Shown piece by piece: positions 47,075 through 56,460 of a DNA stretch of 64,000 bases. The stretch lies in contig CAWINI010000004.1 of the NCBI GenBank assembly GCA_963837395.1, positions 1,984,001 to 2,048,000 of the forward strand, written 5' to 3'. This DNA is from CAVZQN01 sp963837395. GTDB lineage: Bacteria; Acidobacteriota; HRBIN11; JAKEFK01. Every line of letters begins with the position of its first letter. Within the stretch, counting starts at the first letter, position 1. The notes under the pieces are model-generated. The model did not search any database. It was not told the origin of the DNA and was given only the letters and a program-made list of their open reading frames with translations. A program made the translations under genes and the position numbers.

Positions 47075-47176
47075 TTTTGCCTCCAATTGCGTGCGAAATG
47101 GGCTAGTGCAAACGGGATGCCGGGCTGAACGAATGCTATTCTATCGACGAGAAACTAATGAATTGAGCTTAAGGAT

Positions 47177-47216
47177 GGGACAAAAGTTGATTTTTGGTAT
47201 GAGACAAGAGTTGCTT
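47177..47216. repeat. Paired GRGACAAAAGTTG motif (first site)
   Basis: GGGACAAAAGTTGATTT at 47177 and GAGACAAGAGTTGCTT at 47201 form a direct repeat spaced 24 bases start to start. The same pair with the same spacing occurs at 51193. It lies in the 148-base gap between the kinase gene end and the first Thr-rich gene. Possibly a protein-binding site or an element remnant. Confidence 0.55.
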
Positions 47217-47222
47217 CTTATC

Positions 47223-50200
47223 TCAGAGGGTTTTCTGAATCTCTAGAAGTTCGTTTGTGTATCCATTTTCAAGATTCGAATTCAGAAGAATAGCGTGTTT
47301 GAAATCTTCCTGCGCAATTTTAACTTCGGCCAACCGCTGCGGCGAATCAGAAAGAGTACCGGCCTTCAACAAATGGAATCTACCGCGCGTATGATATAGC
47401 TCCGGCAAAGCAGGATTCATTTTCATTCCGATTTCAATTTCCTTTAGTCCTTTATCTATCAGTGGCTGTACTTGTTGGCGATTTAAAAAATCCCAACGCG
47501 CTTGCCAATAATCAATTTCAGCTTCTTCAGCTGAAGTTGATGCGGATTGTCCCCCAATGTGAATCAATTGATCCACAGATGCTTTTGCTTTTTGCAACGC
47601 ACTCAAGGGATTTTGTTTGTTCAGAATCTTCCACTTTGCTTCAAGAACCGAACTTTCTGCCATGATTTGATAGTTCCAGGGCGATAATGGATCAACTGCT
47701 AAAGCCTTTTCCGCAAATTCGTTTGTCAGTTTTAAATACTCAAGCGGTGGAAGATTGCGATTGAAAGCATTTCTGCTCAATCCTAGATATGCGTGAGACA
47801 TTTCAGTATACAAAGGCTCATAAGATGGATTCAGACTTAATCCTTTTTCAAAATATTCTTTCCCTTTTGAAAAGTCGTTCTTAACATCTTCGTTAAGCCA
47901 CGTGCGGTATTCAATCGTATCAGCCGAAACATTTAGAAGATGATAGTAGTTGAATGCCAGATTTGGGCTGATTTGAACGCCTTTTTTTAATGCAGATTCG
48001 GCTCTCTCAAAAGAAGGCAAAGGATTTTTGCCGTGAGTCATTTCGTATTTGCCAATCAAATAATATGTAATACCAAGATTCACTACGCCATTGATAAAGT
48101 CCGAATTCTGTTCCAATGCCTTTCTAAAACTGTTTGCAGCTAGATTCAAAGACCCGATCGGATCTTTGTTCACATCGATTTCATGGTTGCCTAATTCCAT
48201 GTAAGCAACTCCTAAAGCATTATTCGCTGACATGCTGTTGGGATCATAGTTGACCGCTATCTTCGAATTCTTGATTGAGCGTTGAAAAGATTCACCCGGG
48301 TCTTGCCCATGAATCATTTGCTGCTTCCCTTTTTCCCAATATGCCAACCCTAATGCCGTATGCGAAAGAACATTCTTCGGATCCAGGGCAATGGCCTTTT
48401 CTCCGGATTCTATCGATTTTTTTAAATTGTCTGTCGGATCTTGCCCTACTGCGCCTTGATAATTTGCATATACCCAGAACATTTTGCTCATTTGCAAATG
48501 TACTTCTGCTCTATCAGGATCCACTTTTAAGGCTTGTTCGCAAACATCGGCAACTTGATCAAAATGGGCAGGCACTGTTTGCGTTTTTGTAATCACTTCA
48601 ATGTAAAGCAAATTGTTTTTCACACTGCATGAACCTTCGTACGTTCGAACATCGCTAGCCGCAATTTTGCTTGAGGCAGAATAATTTTCGTCCGCTTGGT
48701 GAAATCTTTGTGCAGCGGAGTCATATCTTCCATAAAGAACTTCCTGATAACCCATGGCCTGATAAATATCGCCTTCCAGAATTTTTGATTCGTAGAACCA
48801 TGGCGATTTTTGAAACGCTTTCGATGTATGACTTAGGGCTTCTTTGTAATTCTTCTGATAAAAAGAAAGTAAAGCCATTTCAAAATCGATCGATTCCACT
48901 TCCTGACCTTTGCTTTCTTTTAAATAGTTGAGTGCAGGAATACGATACTTTTGATCCAGGCGTTTTTTTGCTGCCTCTTTGCCGGCAGGAATCTCGAATC
49001 GTTCAACATGTTGAAATTCGCGCTGATATAACGAACCTAAAGCCAATCCCAATGCATAAGCGACATCCGGCGTTTTATAGCCGGCATTCCATGCTTTTTC
49101 CAGGTAATCTTTTGCATTTTCATAATCCTGCAACGCAAAATAGATCCGGCCAGTTGCATAATAAGCTGGAGCATCTCCAATTTTGCCTGACTCATTTCTA
49201 ATTCCTGAAATCATTTGCTCCATACGTTTGCTCACCAGAGTTTTTTCCGCGCGTACATCATGTAACGGCAATGCATAGATTGCGCGTAGATTTCCTTCCA
49301 CTCGTTGAACTTCTTGACCGAGATGTTGCGCCAGCATCGCTTGTTTTGCTGATTGCCATCTTGAATGAATCCACAACCCCAGAAAAAGAAGAATCAATGT
49401 CAGTGCAAGTCCTGATGCAGTAACGAGCACTTTATGTTTTTTTGCTTTCCGGCTTAACCTAAGTACTAATCCTGGTGGATGCGCAACGATCGGATCACCG
49501 TTCAGATAACGTCCCAATTCTTCCGAAACGGCGCGAGCAGATTCATATCGAAGCTGCCGATCAGTTTCCAAACATTTCATAACAATGGTTTCAATGTCGC
49601 GGGGAATTTTCGATTCTAACTTTCGCAATGAAGATGGATGCTGTTGATGCAATTGCAATAACACTTCATAAGTACTTCCTTCAAATGGATCACGCTTGGA
49701 TAAGATTCGATAGAACGTTGCTCCAAGGCTGTATACATCAGTGCGGCGATCCAGATCTTCAGCTTTTCCCCATGCTTGCTCCGGTGACATATAAGCAGGA
49801 GTTCCTAAAACCAAACCTGTGGTGGTTGTGCCTGGCACCGACATCTCTCGCGCTAAACCAAAATCAAGAACATATGGACGCCATCCCGTTTCGGTACGTT
49901 CAACCATGATGTTCGCAGGTTTCAAATCGCGATGAATAATCCCTAATCGATGTGCGGCATGTATCCCTTCTGCAACTTGTTGAATGATTCGGCATTTTTC
50001 TTCCAGAGTTATTTTTTCCGCAACTTTGTCCAGACTCTCACCATCAATAAACTGCATTGCAATGTAATGCTTACCAGCGAAAGATCCGACTTCATAAATT
50101 TTGCAGACATGATCGTGATCAATTTGTGCTTGAGCGCGCGCTTCTTGTAAGAGTCGTTTTTGTTCAGAAGGATCGCCGCCAAAAAGAAATTTCAAAGCGA

Positions 50201-50402
50201 CGTTGCGATTTAAAGCTAGGTCAATTGCTTTGAAAACTTTTGCAGTTCCACCTTGACCTAAGACATTGAAAACACGATAGCGGTCCCATTGATCAAAAGG
50301 CAGGTCTTCGAATTCTTTGGTAGCTAAAATTTTCTGGTGATCAGATGAAAAGACGACGGTTGTTCGATCGGAAGACTTACCTGGTTCGTTAGCATCCCCC
50401 AT
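47223..50402 (-). CDS. Membrane Ser/Thr protein kinase with long TPR region
   Basis: 1059 residues. The kinase domain (about 42-310) has GQGGTAKVF, Lys71 in VALKFL, Asp159 in IIHRDLKPAN and Asp180 in DFGLAREM, so it should be active. A membrane helix follows (about 328-348; TASGLALTLILLFLGLWIHS), then a long TPR superhelix to the C-terminus (ATGRIYFALQDYENAKDYLE, LSHTALGLAYWEKGKQQMIH, NALGVAYMELGNHEI), probably outside. The TPR units are unusually divergent and long-spaced. It stands directly before the Thr-rich array on the same strand, so array proteins, which are very rich in Ser/Thr, are possible substrates; that is inference only. Confidence 0.9.
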   Translation of the reverse strand: MGDANEPGKSSDRTTVVFSSDHQKILATKEFEDLPFDQWDRYRVFNVLGQGGTAKVFKAIDLALNRNVALKFLFGGDPSEQKRLLQEARAQAQIDHDHVCKIYEVGSFAGKHYIAMQFIDGESLDKVAEKITLEEKCRIIQQVAEGIHAAHRLGIIHRDLKPANIMVERTETGWRPYVLDFGLAREMSVPGTTTTGLVLGTPAYMSPEQAWGKAEDLDRRTDVYSLGATFYRILSKRDPFEGSTYEVLLQLHQQHPSSLRKLESKIPRDIETIVMKCLETDRQLRYESARAVSEELGRYLNGDPIVAHPPGLVLRLSRKAKKHKVLVTASGLALTLILLFLGLWIHSRWQSAKQAMLAQHLGQEVQRVEGNLRAIYALPLHDVRAEKTLVSKRMEQMISGIRNESGKIGDAPAYYATGRIYFALQDYENAKDYLEKAWNAGYKTPDVAYALGLALGSLYQREFQHVERFEIPAGKEAAKKRLDQKYRIPALNYLKESKGQEVESIDFEMALLSFYQKNYKEALSHTSKAFQKSPWFYESKILEGDIYQAMGYQEVLYGRYDSAAQRFHQADENYSASSKIAASDVRTYEGSCSVKNNLLYIEVITKTQTVPAHFDQVADVCEQALKVDPDRAEVHLQMSKMFWVYANYQGAVGQDPTDNLKKSIESGEKAIALDPKNVLSHTALGLAYWEKGKQQMIHGQDPGESFQRSIKNSKIAVNYDPNSMSANNALGVAYMELGNHEIDVNKDPIGSLNLAANSFRKALEQNSDFINGVVNLGITYYLIGKYEMTHGKNPLPSFERAESALKKGVQISPNLAFNYYHLLNVSADTIEYRTWLNEDVKNDFSKGKEYFEKGLSLNPSYEPLYTEMSHAYLGLSRNAFNRNLPPLEYLKLTNEFAEKALAVDPLSPWNYQIMAESSVLEAKWKILNKQNPLSALQKAKASVDQLIHIGGQSASTSAEEAEIDYWQARWDFLNRQQVQPLIDKGLKEIEIGMKMNPALPELYHTRGRFHLLKAGTLSDSPQRLAEVKIAQEDFKHAILLNSNLENGYTNELLEIQKTL

Positions 50403-50424
50403 TTATCATATTAAAACACGAAAC

Positions 50425-50466
50425 GAGGCCCGGCTTTGCGGAGGTTGGGTGCGAAAGCCGGGCCTC
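50425..50466. terminator. Perfect GC hairpin between kinase start and a decayed gene
   Basis: GAGGCCCGGCTTT (50425-50437) pairs with AAAGCCGGGCCTC (50454-50466) without mismatch across a 16-base loop. It lies just behind the end of the decayed gene at 50472 on the minus strand and just before the kinase start (50402), so it can act as a terminator for the former. The T-run is poor. Confidence 0.55.
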
Positions 50467-50471
50467 AGAAT

Positions 50472-51102
50472 CTAGTCTGCGCAGATATTTCCGAATCTAC
50501 CGATCGTCTTCTTTACGCGATATCCTACTGTTCCACTTGGCGTTACAGCAGCATTCATCGAAACCAGATCCACGCCATCGACAGTCAACGTAAATTTCGT
50601 TCCGTCAAATGCAACTCGCACATCGTAAAAAATATTCGGGGCGATGATTGCGGAGGCTTTTGTTTTCGCAACAACTGCTCCATTAGAGATTTGCTTGATC
50701 ACCCACTTGTCAACTTCTTCTTTCATCAACACTTCAACCAGGTTTTGTTTATCCTGATACCAACCAAAGAAGAAGATTTTGTTTGATACACCACCACCGG
50801 TTTGAATTGTGGTTTGTATGGTGCAATTGCCAGTTCCACAGCCGGCAAATGCAGGAGTTGCGATCGCTTCTGCTTTTTTGCGGGTTGGTGTTTCTTCCCA
50901 TCGGGCTGAATGACCACGTCTTTAGCAATGTCTGTAAGTTGGCTTAAATCGGTGACCGTCTTCCCTCCGTTTCCAAAAGTCGGATCTAATGATCAGCTGT
51001 TACCTTTCCACCATTTCCAAATAAAGGATCAAGCTCACCGGCAGCTTGAAGAATTGCTGACAAAAACAAAAAGAAAACAACTCCGATCAAAAACTTTTTC
51101 AT
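50472..51102 (-). pseudogene. Remnant of an exported delta-60 repeat protein
   Basis: Start ATG 51102 reads a signal peptide (MKKFLIGVVFFLFLSAILQA) and GELDPLFGNGGKVTADH, then a TAG. In another frame LDPTFGNGGKTVTDLSQLTD and DVVIQPDGKK follow, which is the delta-60 repeat pattern. A third frame gives AFAGCGTGNCTIQTTIQTGG, NKIFFFGWYQDKQNLVEVLM and ends at TAG 50472. The last part matches the C-terminal LamG-like module of the GH44 protein at 25 kb. So a longer multi-repeat secreted protein has lost most of its repeats and been broken by at least two frame changes. No function remains likely. Confidence 0.75.
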
Positions 51103-51192
51103 ATATCTGCCTCGGCATGATTGTTAAATGCAATTGCAAGTAAGATGCCCGAAGTGCGAAATGTCCTTGTCGACTGAATTCAAAAGAGGAGT

Positions 51193-51232
51193 GGGACGAA
51201 AGTTGATTTGGCCGCAGAGACAAAAGTTGCTT
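51193..51232. repeat. Paired GRGACAAAAGTTG motif (second site)
   Basis: GGGACGAAAGTTGATTT at 51193 and GAGACAAAAGTTGCTT at 51217 repeat the motif pair of 47177 with the identical 24-base spacing. It lies 43 bases before the gene at 51275. Confidence 0.55.
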
Positions 51233-51274
51233 TCTTGATAGAATTGCATTGGCAATCAAGAATCTGGAGGCACA

Positions 51275-51916
51275 ATGTTCCGAAGAAAATTTTCAGCACT
51301 TACAGTCATTCTGTTTTTCATACTTCTTCCCAATTTCGCGCATTCAACAAAACTCAAAAGTTCATGGAAAGATCCGAATGTAACACCGGCCAGTTTTCAA
51401 CTTAAAAAGATTTTTGTAACAGCGATCATAAAACAAGAATTAATTCGCAAAGTTGCTGAAGATAAGATGGTTCAAATTATTAAAGCAGGCGGCAATGCGG
51501 ATGCGGTCGCGTCATATACGATCTTTGGAACCAGCTCTGAAATCACAGATAAGGACAAGGCAAAAGCTTCAGTAGCTGACATGGGTTTCGATGGAGCGAT
51601 TGTGTTGAGTTATGCGGGTTCCAAAGACGAATTCAAGTACACGGAAAAGGACGAGTATTCTACTTTTTTTCCGTATAACGGCTTTTGGGATTATTACGGT
51701 TACGGTTGGGGCGCAGTTTACAATGCAACATCGAATGCAGGAGATATCAGAGTCCTGATCGAAACGAAACTTTTTTCTTTGAAAGAGGACAAATTGCTCT
51801 GGTCTGGTATCACTGAAACAAAAAATCCAGAGAATCCCGCAAAAGTTGTCGGTGAAATTGCGGAAGAAACAACAAAATACCTGCAGAAAGAAGGATTGCT
51901 CCCAAAGAAAAAGTAA
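51275..51916 (+). CDS. Exported DUF4136-like protein of unknown function
   Basis: 213 residues, start ATG 51275 with GGAGG in front. A signal peptide (about 1-24, ending AHS) is followed by SSWKDPNVTPASFQLKKIFV, a helix, and a beta-rich domain with an aromatic Gly/Tyr segment (FFPYNGFWDYYGYGWGAVYN) and a final KLLWSGITETKNPEN block. The pattern of ts-W-x-p at the start and LLWSG-t-t near the end resembles lipoprotein-like DUF4136 proteins, but no lipobox is seen. Role unknown. The kinase-TPR gene starts 28 bases after its stop. Confidence 0.7.
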   Translation: MFRRKFSALTVILFFILLPNFAHSTKLKSSWKDPNVTPASFQLKKIFVTAIIKQELIRKVAEDKMVQIIKAGGNADAVASYTIFGTSSEITDKDKAKASVADMGFDGAIVLSYAGSKDEFKYTEKDEYSTFFPYNGFWDYYGYGWGAVYNATSNAGDIRVLIETKLFSLKEDKLLWSGITETKNPENPAKVVGEIAEETTKYLQKEGLLPKKK

Positions 51917-51923
51917 CGGCTCC

Positions 51924-51947
51924 TGAAACGTGAAACGTAAAACGTGA
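51924..51947 (+). repeat. 'aacgtgaaacgtaaaacgt' word repeat at the kinase start
   Basis: TGAAACGTGAAACGTAAAACGT repeats the word 'aacgt' three times and runs into the GTG start codon (51944) of the kinase gene. A similar word repeat lies at 61865. Confidence 0.5.
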
Positions 51948-54344
51948 GCGATATACGTTGGCAAAGGATCTGGGATATTTTTTACGAAGCTCTAGATCTC
52001 GATCCTGAACAACGCGCTACATTCCTTGAAGAGCGTTGCGCAAATGATTCTGAGCTTCAACGCGAGGTTGAAGATCTCTTAAGTGCTCACGAAGGACCAG
52101 AAAATATTTTAAATACTCCACCATGGTTGTCTGATCAAGATATCGAAGTTGGCCTCTCAAGTTGGTGACGAGATCGATGGTTATCGATTATTGAACAAAC
52201 TTGGCGAAGGCGGCACTGGAATTGTTTTTGAAGCCCAGCAATTTCATCCAATCGAACGGCATGTTGCATTGAAGCTGATTAAAGCAGGAATGGATAGTCG
52301 CGATGTGCTGCGCCGGTTTGGAAGTGAAAGACAATCGTTGGCATTAATGAATCATCCGGGCATCGCCCAGGTTTTTGATGCCGGCGTTTCACAACAAGGC
52401 CATCCATACTTTGTAATGGAGCTTGTTAGCGGTTTGCCGATTACGCGTTTTTGTGACGAACATTCACTTTCCATCGAACAACGGATTGAATTATTCCGTT
52501 CCGTTTGTCGCGCCGTACAACATGCGCATCAAAAAGGAGTCATTCACCGCGACCTGAAGCCTTCCAATGTTCTTGTGACAATGACTGATGGTCAACCTCA
52601 AACAAAAGTCATTGATTTCGGAATTGCACGTGCATTACATCGCACAACGGATGATCAGCCTGGATTCACAAAGATTGGTCAACTCATTGGAACTCCAGAG
52701 TACATGAGTCCTGAGCAAGCGAGAGTAAATAATCTGGATGTTGATACACGCACTGATATTTATTCGCTTGGTGTAATGCTTTATGAACTATTGATCGGTG
52801 CGCTGCCATTTGAAGCTGATGCGTTTCGCAGTGGTGACTATCTGGAATTTCAGCGCATTCTTCGCGATGAAGAGCCATTGCCTCCGAGTGTTCGACTGAA
52901 CAAGCTTGGATTGCGTGCTGAGGAATTTGCATCAAAGCGGGGGTTTGATGCGAAACGGTTGATCAGAAAACTTTCCGGCGATTTGGATTGGGTAGTTATG
53001 AAAGCGCTGGAAAAAGATCGTACCAGGCGTTATGACACTGTAGGCGAATTTGACCTTGATTTATCGCGATATCTTGAACAACGTACAGTGAACGCGCATC
53101 CACCGCGTACAAGATATCGGTTGAAGAAATTTATTGCGCGGCACAAAGTGGCATTTATTGCAGCATCCGCCTCAACGATAGCACTTTTGGTTGCAATTGT
53201 AGGAATTACGATGGGGCTGATTGTTGCAAATCGTGAACGTCAGCGCGCTGAAACTGTCAGTCAGTTTTTGCAAAATATGCTACTCGCATCTCAGCCTGAA
53301 AATGCACGCGGCCGTGATACTACCTACTTGCAAGGTGTGTTGAAAACGGCTTCGCAGCGCGTTGATACAGAATTAAAGAATCAACCGGAAGCCGCTGCAA
53401 GCTTGCATTTCACAATTGCGCTGACTTATAAATCGCTTGGTTTATATGACGAAGCATCAAGACATTTCGAATCTTCATTACGATTGCGCCAGGAACATCT
53501 TGGAAAAGACCATGAACTTACCGCAGAAACGATGAGCGAACTCGCAACATTGCGATGGCAACAAGATGATTACAAAAATGCGGAGGCTCTGGCCCGCGAA
53601 GCGCTCGCTATTCAAGATCGGATCTACAAGCCTGAAAATAATAACAGGCTTTTCACGCTGAACACGCTTGGCCTCATTATGAAAAGTACTGGACGTTTTT
53701 CGGAAGCAGAAAAATTGTATCGTGAGGTTGCCGACATCCGCAGGCGAACTTTGGGGATTCAAAATCTTTCTACACTTACATCAGTTAGCAATCTCGCGCG
53801 ACTGCTTGAAGATCAAGGCAGATTGGATGAAGCATCAAAGCTCATGCGTGAAGTGGTTGATGTTGGTGTAAAGGCGCAAGGCGAAGATGATCCATTTACG
53901 CTGGTTTCAATCGATATTCTTGGTGTGTTGATGCGCAAAGAAGGCCGATTCGCTGAAGCTGAACAATTACATCGTCGCGCGCTTGCGGGTTGCGTACGAG
54001 TTTTAGGAGAAAAACATGTGGATACATTAGGTGTCCGCAGAAATCTTGCAGTACTTTTGATGGAACAAGGCAACCTTGTAGAAGCAGAATCAGAATTACG
54101 CAACGCTCTTGCTACGATTGTACGTGAATATGGTGAACAAACGTTTTATACTTTGTCGATTTCGCATGCACTAGGCGACTGCCTGCTCAAACAAGATAAG
54201 AAGCACGAAGCACAAGAAATGTACACAAGAGCACTGACCATCGGATATGCAATTTTGCCCAAAGATCATCCATTGCTTAAGACAATTAAATCCAAGCAGG
54301 ATCAGATATTAACATCGTCCCGTTCATACTCGCCTAATCCCTGA
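51944..54344 (+). CDS. Ser/Thr protein kinase with TPR region, frame broken near residue 70
   Basis: The GTG start at 51944 gives a 70-residue leader (WQRIWDIFYEALDLDPEQRA, FLEERCANDSELQREVEDLL) that is normally fused to kinases in Acidobacteria. At about 52155 the frame changes (GAAGTTGGCC) and reading continues as ASQVGDEIDGYRLLNKLGEG. The kinase then has HRDLKPSN, DFGIARAL and SPEQAR. A membrane helix (AFIAASASTIALLVAIVGIT) is followed by about eight TPR-like units of the kinesin-light-chain type (YDEASRHFESSLRLRQEHLG). Joined length is about 799 residues. The leader could be a lost start rather than a real break; the rest of the gene is intact. Confidence 0.85.
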
Positions 54345-54365
54345 CCCAACCTTTTTGTTGTCAAT

Positions 54366-56438
54366 ATGAGTCAAAAAGTTATATTCACAACCATGCGAAA
54401 AATCGTAAAAATTTCCCTGATCTTTTTATTCATTTTTGTTATTTGCTTCAACCATCCTGATGCAGCTCAAACCACAGATTACGAATATTATTTAGATCAA
54501 TTTATTGATCCTTCTGTAAAGCCTGGTGATGATTTCTTCCAATATGCTTTGGGCAAATGGGTGAAAGAGAATCCGATTCCAGCGAATGAAAGATCATGGG
54601 GAATTGGGAATGTGGTTCGCGAAGAAACTTACCAGCGTGTTCTTAAAATCAATGAAAAGGCGGCAGGCCAGCAATCCGCAAAAGGAAGTAATTCCCAAAA
54701 AATCGGTGATTTTTGGTTTACAGCAATGGACACTGCAACGATTGAAAAGCAAGGGATCACAACGCTGCAGCCTGAGTTCAATCGAATTGTCGCAATCCAT
54801 GACACGCCAAGTTTGGTCGATACATTAGCGCGATTACAGTACATCGGAGCCGGTGTGATGTTCAGCATCGCAATCTTCCAGGATGAGATGAACAGCGAAA
54901 AGTACGCTTTGCACTTATATCAAGGCGGAATCGGACTTCCAGACAGAGATTATTATTTCGATCCAGATGACCGAACAAAAAACATCCGAAGCGAGTATGT
55001 GAGACATTTAGCAAAAATGTTTCAATTGCTTGGCGATGATGAAGCAACAGCAAAAACAAATTCTGAAACCGTAATGAGAATGGAAACTGATCTTGCGAAA
55101 GCGTCCAGAAAGTTGCAAGACCTGCGTGATCCGCATGCAAACTACAATTCCTACAAAGTAGGTGACCTTCGAAAACTAACGCCATCCATTTCATGGCCAG
55201 ACTTTTTTGAAAAAGGACATACTCCTAATCTGGAATATGTAGTCGTAGGCCAGCCTGAATTCTTTAAGCAAGTCGAAATGTCGTTGAAAAAAGAATCAAT
55301 CGAAAATTGGAAAACATATTTACGATGGCACTTAATCAATACATACGCGAGTCAACTGAGCAGCCAATTTGAGCAACAGAATTTTTACTTTTACGGAACA
55401 GTTTTGAATGGGGTCCCTGAGCAACGCCCGCGATGGAAACGGATGCTTGATCAAGAAGAAAATTATTTAGGGTATGGGCTCGGTCAGTTGTATGTAAAAG
55501 AATATTTTTCACCGAAAACGAAGCAACGATATGAAAGGTTAGTTGATGACATCTTTACAGCCTTCCGGGAGAGGATCCAAAAATTGGATTGGATGAGCGA
55601 ACCAACCAAACAAGCAGCACTTACGAAACTGAATGCGGTCATTAAGAAAGTTGGTTATCCGGAAAAATGGCGTGACTACTCCAATTACGATGTTGATCGA
55701 AGTTCATTTGCAATGAATTGCTTGAAAGGAAATATCTGGCAGAGTGATTATGCGATTTCAAAACTTTATAAACCGGTGGATCGTTCCGAATGGAATATGA
55801 CTCCGCAAACTTATAATGCTTATTACAATACGAGTAACAATGAAATCGTATTACCTGCCGCGATTTTTATTTTGCCTGGAATTCCTGATGACCAATTAGA
55901 TGATGCAATTGTTTATTCATATGCCGGCGGTACAACAATCGGACATGAGATAACCCATGGCTTTGATGATCAAGGACGGCAGTTTGATGATAAAGGAAAT
56001 TTAAAAAATTGGTGGACGAAACAAGATGAAACAGAATTTAAGAATCGTGCCAAAAAAATCATTGAGCAATTTAATGGATACATTGCGGTGGATAATTTGC
56101 ATGTAAACGGTGATGCAACACAGGGTGAAAATATCGCAGATCTTGGTGGCATTCTTTTGGGATGGGACGCATTCAAGAAAACCGATGAATACAAAAGCGG
56201 CAAATTAATCGGCGGATTAACTCCAGCGCAGCGTTATTTCATCGGCTGGTCTCTTGGTTGGTTAAACAATATCCGTCCGGAAAATCTTGCAGTGCGTGTT
56301 AAGAGTGATGTGCACTCACCAAGTTTCTTGCGTGTGAATGGTCCGGTTTCAAACATGCCGGAGTTCTTTCAGGCATTCAATATCCAACCAGGCGCTAAGA
56401 TGTATCGGCCTGAAAATGCCCGCGTCCATATCTGGTAA
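54366..56438 (+). CDS. M13 family zinc metallopeptidase (neprilysin-like)
   Basis: A secreted peptidase of about 690 residues; the first ATG gives a long leader, and ATG 54393 gives a more usual signal peptide (MRKIVKISLIFLFIFVICF). It has the N-terminal M13 domain (SVKPGDDFFQYALGKWVKEN), NEIVLPAAIF, the zinc site HEITH (His527, Glu528, His531) and the third ligand Glu588 in ENIADLGG. The C-terminal GPVSNMPEFFQAFNI and VHIW ending close the fold. M13 enzymes cleave peptides at hydrophobic residues. A short 'caaagacgcaaag' repeat follows its stop. Confidence 0.94.
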   Translation: MSQKVIFTTMRKIVKISLIFLFIFVICFNHPDAAQTTDYEYYLDQFIDPSVKPGDDFFQYALGKWVKENPIPANERSWGIGNVVREETYQRVLKINEKAAGQQSAKGSNSQKIGDFWFTAMDTATIEKQGITTLQPEFNRIVAIHDTPSLVDTLARLQYIGAGVMFSIAIFQDEMNSEKYALHLYQGGIGLPDRDYYFDPDDRTKNIRSEYVRHLAKMFQLLGDDEATAKTNSETVMRMETDLAKASRKLQDLRDPHANYNSYKVGDLRKLTPSISWPDFFEKGHTPNLEYVVVGQPEFFKQVEMSLKKESIENWKTYLRWHLINTYASQLSSQFEQQNFYFYGTVLNGVPEQRPRWKRMLDQEENYLGYGLGQLYVKEYFSPKTKQRYERLVDDIFTAFRERIQKLDWMSEPTKQAALTKLNAVIKKVGYPEKWRDYSNYDVDRSSFAMNCLKGNIWQSDYAISKLYKPVDRSEWNMTPQTYNAYYNTSNNEIVLPAAIFILPGIPDDQLDDAIVYSYAGGTTIGHEITHGFDDQGRQFDDKGNLKNWWTKQDETEFKNRAKKIIEQFNGYIAVDNLHVNGDATQGENIADLGGILLGWDAFKKTDEYKSGKLIGGLTPAQRYFIGWSLGWLNNIRPENLAVRVKSDVHSPSFLRVNGPVSNMPEFFQAFNIQPGAKMYRPENARVHIW

Positions 56439-56460
56439 CTTCAAAGACGCAAAGTGCTCA

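Noticed and set aside
50726..50917. Separate small gene
   Set aside because: It joins two frames of the delta-60 remnant; the real homology lies in the neighbouring frame.
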